The translations under genes were made by a program, and so were the position numbers. 55,548 nucleotides of DNA from Terfezia claveryi (taxonomy: Eukaryota > Ascomycota > Pezizomycetes > Pezizales > Pezizaceae): NCBI GenBank assembly GCA_015179025.1, contig WHUX01000293.1:1-55548 (forward strand), given 5' to 3'. Below, in pieces: positions 50,280 to 55,548 of the stretch; position 1 is the stretch's first letter, and every line of letters starts with the position of its first letter. Below the pieces are notes generated by a model. It was not told the origin of the DNA and made no database searches. It worked only from the letters and a program-made list of their open reading frames with translations.

Positions 50280-53200
50280 CATGACCTCAATTGACTGGGC
50301 AAGGCTTCCTAAAGTATTGCTAGTGGAACAGGGTGACCAAATCCTGCGCATTCTCCAAGTCCTCTGTGGGTTGCCAGGTAGTCTTCTTGTCCCCTACCTA
50401 CTTAACCTTATACTGAACTTGTCTATAGCATTTTCTGGAGTTCATTACCTCCTTAACCTCCTACTCCTCTTCACCTGCAATCATTATGGGAGGGAGTAGG
50501 GGGAGCTTTAGCCCAGGGAGGGGATCGTTAGCGGCTGGTTCGATTTCTGAGACGTAAACAACTGGGTGGCATTTGATATCTTTAGGGAACCTCAACCGGT
50601 AGGCGTGAGTGCCCACATTCCCTAATACCTTATATGGCCTAAGGAATTTATGATCCAGCTTATGAAAAGATCGTTCTGTCTAGAAGTACTGACTAGAGAG
50701 CCACACCTTATCTTCTGGCTAACACATGGGGGCTGGCAACCATGATCTATTGGCATACTTAGCTTCTCTAGCTTGCGCATATCCCAGCTCAGCTTTCAGG
50801 GTAGAGTGGAGCTCCGCAATTCCACTGCAAGCTCCTTGGCTGGGGGTGGATTCTGTGTAGGATGCCATGGCATCTACGAATTGAGGGTGCCAACCATAAT
50901 TGGCCAAGAAGGGGGAGGTTTTCAAGGACTCTGAGAACTAGTTGTTTGCGGCAACTCGCAGGTTGCCAATAAAGATACCCAGTTATTCTGCTGGTGGTTG
51001 ACATAGACCCACAGATATTGTTTATGATAGTATTTATCCTCTCTGACTTGCCATCAGTCTGGGGTGGTAAGCTGTCAAGAGGCTTATCTTGATCCCCAAA
51101 AGCTCGCAGAATACTTTCCAGAACTCCGAGGTAAATTGAGGCTCTCAGTCAGATACAACAGATTCGAGGAGGCTATGATACTGGAATACGTTAGTGAGGT
51201 AGAGATTGGCTAGCTCTAGGGCAGAACAGGTATTCCGGCAAGGTATAACATATCATATTTTGGTCAACCGGTTCATTATTATGAGAATGCATTAAACCCT
51301 GAATCTTCTGGCAGCCCAGTCACGAAGTCTATAGTCAGGTATTGCCAGGGCCGATCGGGATCTCCAGGGGCTTCAAAGTTCCATAAGGGTCATAGCGAGT
51401 AGGCTACAACCTTCTATAGGTATGCAGTTCCGCACATATCTTTCTACATCTTTCTATTGATCGATCCAGGTATACTGCCTAGCTAGCAGCTCTAAGGTCT
51501 TAGCTACCCCATGGTAGCCAGCAGCCAAAGTGTCATGGTGTTCCCTAATCATGCTTAAATGCAAGTTCCCTTCCGATATATATAGTCAGTCCAGGTGGTA
51601 TAGAAGGCCATCCTGAATAGTGCACTTAACCAGGGAAATCTTGGTGTAATAGTGCTGTCCGGACTCTACTGCGGCAATTATGTCCTTAACTAGGGGGTCC
51701 TCTACATGTATCTATCATATCTGCAGAAGGAGGTCAGCTCCGGCGTGCATCAGTAAGGGTATTGGTAGCTATGTCAAGATTTTCAGGCTTTAGTACCACC
51801 TGATTTTGATACTTCAGCCTTTCATCCCTCCCTTTAGGGAGGTCTCCTAATCTTCTGGTGAGTGTATCCGACTTACTCCTAGCCTTTCCAAGCCGATACC
51901 TGATCTTAAAGTTTAAACAGGATAGGAATTCCGTCCACCTAGCCTGCTGGCGATTCAGCAACTTGGTAGTTGTGAAGTATTCCAGGTTCTTGTGGTTAGA
52001 GAGAACCTCGATAACCCCTTTTGCCGATTCTAGGTATGGTCTCCATTCCTCGAACGCCCTTATAATAGCTATTAATTCTTTATTATAGATCTCGTAATTA
52101 CACTTAGCTGAGGAGTACTTTTTGGAGAAATAGGCCATTGGGTGGAGAATACTGGGACAGGATTCCAGCAGAGACATAGTCAGATGCATCTATTTCCACA
52201 ATACACTTACTGTCAGGGTCAAAGTGGGCCAAGATTAGGGCTGGGCAGAAGGCTTCCTAAAGCTTCTCGAAGGCAAACTGGGCTTCTAAACTCTACTGGA
52301 ACTATTAGCCTCTTTCCATGCCCTTGGTTTTAGTTAGTGCTATCAGTAGTGCTATGATCTTTGAATATCCCAGAATGAACTGGCAATAGAAGTTAGCAAA
52401 ACTTAGGAAGGCCTGAACATCCTTGAGATTAGCGGGGGTTTCCCATTCCTGGATTGCCATGACTTTGGCAGGGTTTATCCTAATGCCTTCTGTAGTTATG
52501 ATCAAGCCCAGGTACTTCACCTCTTAGACATGAAAGTCATATTTTTCTAGCTTTAGGTATAACACAGCTTGCTCCAGCTTCTCCAGCACTTGTCGGACAT
52601 GAATCTTGTGTTCTGCTAGGGAATCTGAGTAAATGAGGATATCGTCCATGTATGCTATGCAGAATATGTTTAAGAAGTCTCGCAAGGTGTCATTAATGAA
52701 GTGCTGGAATGATGCCGGGGCATTGGTTAACCCAAATGGTATAACTTGTACTTGAAATAGCCATATCGTGTCTAGAGGGCAGTTTTCCACTCCTCCCCTT
52801 TGGCGATTCGTACCAGGTTGTACGCCCCTTTCAGATCTAATTTGGTAAACCACTTTGCTTTGGAAAGTCTAGCTAATATCTCCTGAATCAGGGGTAAGAG
52901 GTACCTGTTCTTGACTGTTATCTTATTCAGGCTATGATAGTCAACACATAACTGGAGAGAGCCATCAGACTTCTTCACGAATAGCACAGGGGCACCCACT
53001 AGTGAAGAGCTGTAGCGAATGAAGCTTTTGTTGAGGTTTTTCTCTAAGTATCTTTTCAGAGCTTCCAGTTCCACCTCGGACATTCCATAGAGAGGTCAAT
53101 AAGGGGGGCTCTTGCCCTCTACTAGCGGAATCATGTAGTCATATGGTAAATAGGGGGCTAGCTTTTCTGCTGCTTTTTCCAAGAATAGGTCAATAAACTT

Positions 53201-53750
53201 GTGGTATTCGTCTGGTACTAGGAATTTCCACTCATCTTTAGACCTTGTCTTGTTAATTTCCAGGTTGATCTCATAAATTAAGAGGGTATGGGCCTTGAGC
53301 TTATTCCTTCTGGTAAGATGAGCGAAAGCTCTAGCTCTAATGAAGTTAATATCCAGAGGTTTAGTAGGGGCGGGGGACATTAGAGGAACAAGGGTAATAG
53401 GGGGAATGGAGGGGATAGTGGCATCATGGTGATCCATTGAATTTACCACTTGGGATGGGTAAATAATAGGAGGTACTAATGCTCACAATCCAGTGGTAGT
53501 GGCTTTCGGATTTCTACAGTAGTTTTTGCAGTAAGGGCTATTGAACTGTAGAATATAAGAGCCAAAGCTGACTGATACATTATGCATTCTAAGCTATAGG
53601 ATTCCAAGAACAATTGGATATTTGAGCTTTGTAATGAATATAGAGAGGCTTTCGGAGTGGTCTCCAATCTGGGCATGAGTACATGTGATATTGGTGATAG
53701 CTTTAGAAGAGATAGGTCAACCATCAATGACATCGAGGAGGCAGGGGGTT
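50280..53750 (-). pseudogene. pol: pol of element D
   Basis: From right to left on minus: end of the protease (to 53476), YLMIPLVEGKSPPY-type linker, reverse transcriptase ([34 protein letters not shown] near 52.63 kb), RNase H ([46 protein letters not shown]), integrase and chromodomain (EVKEVMNSRK, KKTTWQPTEDLENAQDLVTL near 50.35 kb). Many stops and shifts. The RT active site reads YMDD instead of the YLDD of A and C. Acts as a molecular fossil only. Confidence 0.9.
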
Positions 53751-54420
53751 TGTAATGGAGAACGTTGTTTCATTGCTTATATAATTGATTATATACTTTT
53801 GTATATCCTATATTACTACTATGTTATGTAACTAAGCCTCTCGGTTGAAGGACTAGCCTTCTACTACCTCCTATTGCTTTATAAGCGTCCATAGCACGCG
53901 GAATTTGCCATGGGAAGTTCCATGGCACTTGCCATATGACAACACCCTCATTATGGCCGCGTGATCTCTATTTAAGGTGTGTAATTCATTACTATGGCCA
54001 TATGACCATCGTTTAAGGTGTGTGACTCATTACTATGGCCACATGACCCCTTTTGTACAGCGTACCACCTTCTGGTGTGCCACCCTTTATTGTATTTATT
54101 TCCTTAGTCATCAGATCTCAGAGGAGTATAAATAGGCCGCTGGATTCCCTCTGGAATCCACAGAAAAAACAAGAAGCAACCAAGCAAGCACACAGAGTAA
54201 GCAAGCCTATATTCCGATCAGATCAAGATCATATAGCTTAGATAGCACAAATCATATAAGATAGATTACACCAGTTAATTACTGTTCTCTTCGGGAATGT
54301 CCCACATTGTAATCTCCCTACCCTTCTGAGGTCTTACCTCAGCAGAACCGAAATACACAAACGTCCATGCCTACGGATATAGATTGTATAAACTGTACCG
54401 AATGAATACTATTTATTACA
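53751..54420 (+). repeat. LTR at the start of an element leaving the window
   Basis: 670 bp, TGTAATGGAGAACG to ATTTATTACA, same family as the solo LTR at 22922-23599. It contains the 42-bp units with TGACTCA (54023-54029), the TGCCATGG dyad and the promoter TATAAATAGGCCGC near 54127-54140. No duplication of the left flank (GGGTT) follows it, as expected if it is a 5' LTR whose partner lies beyond 55548. Confidence 0.8.
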
Positions 54421-55261
54421 TTCATTACATTTTTTTAACTTACTTACCTAATCTTTACTCTTAAATCCAAGGCCTGATCAACCTTCGGATACCTTTATTA
54501 CACTCACGCAAGTGTATACAAATTTGACACCTCAGTGCACATATAAAATCGATATCGTTATTCAACTAGCTAGCCAACAAAAAATCCAACAAATGAGACA
54601 TCAGACTCTCATCTGTAGTACATCAACAAAAGACTTAGAAGCAAGCTAAGCAGAGATCTAACGGGTAGTGGTATCCTACATTAAACAATCCCACCTTTAT
54701 TCACAACACTTTTCCCAATAAGATCGACAACTCATCTTGCACTCCTGGCAACCGCTATTATATCTGTACCTGTAAATCCAGTACACCATTGAAAAACCGG
54801 CCCCCCAGGTCCCAGGAATAATTGGTCTAAACAACTAAGCGTCACAATCCCAAAGCTCAAATCCCGCTGCCTCCACTGCAGCCATTTCCTCCAGAAAAGA
54901 ATTACCTCCATCAGAACCTTCCTTAGGCCCAGACATCTCTACCAATACCTCTGCGCCCCTAACGTCTACCTCAACACACCAATCAGAAAACGTGACACTC
55001 TTGCCGGAAGAACTAGAACTAGATTCTAGACCAGTAGATGAAGAAAAACCAGGCCAATAAGAAATATCAGGATCCTGACATCCAGCCTCACCAGCCTCGT
55101 GAGCCACCGAGCCAACAGAACCGTCAGTCAAACGGAGATCATAAGGATCATCAGCCACCACACTATCAGCACAGAAAGGTGCCAAAGAAGAAAAGTAACT
55201 TGACGATCGTATCGCATAACCAGCTGCATTTGGTTACAGACAGACGACGAAATCAGACTTA
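54421..55261 (+). other. Leader of the right-edge element
   Basis: About 840 bp between LTR and first ORF. No TGG-type primer-binding site directly after the LTR. Plus frames are stop-rich; the antisense ORF at 54835-55185 lies here. Confidence 0.4.
54835..55185 (-). CDS. Antisense ORF in the leader (uncertain)
   Basis: 116 codons from an ATG at 55185. Acidic and Ser/Gly-rich, with GLESSSSSSGKSVTF near residue 53 and an acidic C-terminus. No stops, while the plus strand is closed in all three frames. No known domain. If the LTR element is real, this would be an antisense gene in its leader; it could also be a host gene fragment carried by the element. Confidence 0.35.
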   Translation of the reverse strand: MAPFCADSVVADDPYDLRLTDGSVGSVAHEAGEAGCQDPDISYWPGFSSSTGLESSSSSSGKSVTFSDWCVEVDVRGAEVLVEMSGPKEGSDGGNSFLEEMAAVEAAGFELWDCDA

Positions 55262-55548
55262 ATGGCATCTGAACTTAGTAAGAAGACTAAGAGGTCGAGA
55301 CGGTTAACTATGTTACTCGAAGATATTAAGAAATTAGTAGAAGAAACTTCTAGAAAGACCAGATTTATAGTTCCTAACATGGAAGGGGAAATAAATCTGC
55401 CCATGGATATAGAATTAGGAGAACCAGGTGGAGTAGGAACCAAACTATATTTTAGTATGGCTTTACCTCTCGCACCAGAAGAATTTTGGGACAGACATCT
55501 TCCAACAATTGAGGAGATTTTGAAATATACGCGCTCAATGGGACATGC
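55262..55548 (+). CDS. First ORF (gag-like?) of the right-edge element, partial
   Basis: ATG at 55262, open for 95 codons to the window end. The N-terminus is basic (MASELSKKTKRSRRLTMLLE), then comes a charged helix (DIKKLVEETSRKTRF) and MALPLAPEEFWDRHLPTIEE. In-frame codons upstream are open back to a TAA at 55217. It lies 842 bp after the LTR in the same direction, which suggests gag, but no knuckle or capsid motif is within view. Confidence 0.5.
   Translation, partial: MASELSKKTKRSRRLTMLLEDIKKLVEETSRKTRFIVPNMEGEINLPMDIELGEPGGVGTKLYFSMALPLAPEEFWDRHLPTIEEILKYTRSMGH

Larger units (their letters stand above)
49623..53750 (-). mobile_element. Element D: 5'-truncated gypsy, C-related family
   Basis: Minus-strand element with its 3' LTR at 49623-50147 and pol up to the protease. 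It is cut at 53750, where another LTR starts; no gag or 5' LTR is present. Motifs match element C closely, but with more stops and indels and more A/T, so it has suffered moderate RIP. Confidence 0.9.

Noticed and set aside
53746..54425. Solo LTR at 53751-54420
   Set aside because: The right flank does not repeat the left GGGTT, and a same-strand ORF follows, so a 5' LTR of an element leaving the window fits better.

Overview
The window is transposon-dense DNA from a filamentous ascomycete (Pezizomycotina); the genus cannot be named from it. Evidence: Ty3/gypsy elements with chromodomain integrases, Tad-like LINE tails, a Mutator-like element, MITEs, and tracts in which one copy of a repeat has lost C and G by transitions (CpA to TpA, CpG to TpA) against its sister copy, the mark of repeat-induced point mutation (RIP). 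No tRNA, rRNA, CRISPR or ordinary housekeeping gene was recognised. Almost every coding trace is a mobile-element pseudogene.

Layout. 1-155: edge of a gypsy RNase H. 156-6004: element A, a gypsy chromovirus with both LTRs and a moderately broken gag-pol. 6020-7500: RIP-ruined gag-like frame on the minus strand. 7960-26297: element B, a heavily mutated plus-strand chromovirus split by insertions. B carries a 248-bp MITE (11567-11814) and a large palindromic repeat (about 12000-24016). The palindrome holds a second MITE (12978-13214), element C (a minus-strand gypsy with GCAGA target duplications, 14310-20689) and a solo LTR with ACTTG duplications (22922-23599). 27278-29794: Mutator-like transposon with about 195-bp inverted ends and a 10-bp target duplication. 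30190-39350: mosaic of gag and LINE fragments, a second MITE family and two copies of a C2H2 zinc-finger gene unit. 39352-42178: fragments of the C and B families in opposite orientation, with a third MITE. 42183-43850: 3' half of a LINE. 43851-44936: tandem repeats and a G-rich minisatellite. 46020-47110: third zinc-finger unit. 47131-47418: small solo LTR with ACAGC duplications. 49623-53750: element D, a 5'-truncated minus-strand gypsy. 53751-55548: LTR and first ORF of an element running off the right edge.

How it fits together. Each gypsy encodes gag, protease, reverse transcriptase, RNase H, integrase and a chromodomain, a reader expected to steer insertion into heterochromatin; that suits the nesting seen here. 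Nesting gives a relative order: B is older than the palindrome, and the palindrome is older than C and the solo LTR. The only full-length, uninterrupted genes that recur in this debris are three related zinc-finger ORFs of 107-112 codons. Each sits in a conserved unit of about 1.0-1.1 kb and is the best candidate here for something undescribed. Elements A and C also keep RNA-level signals: -1 frameshift sites and complementary self-priming segments.
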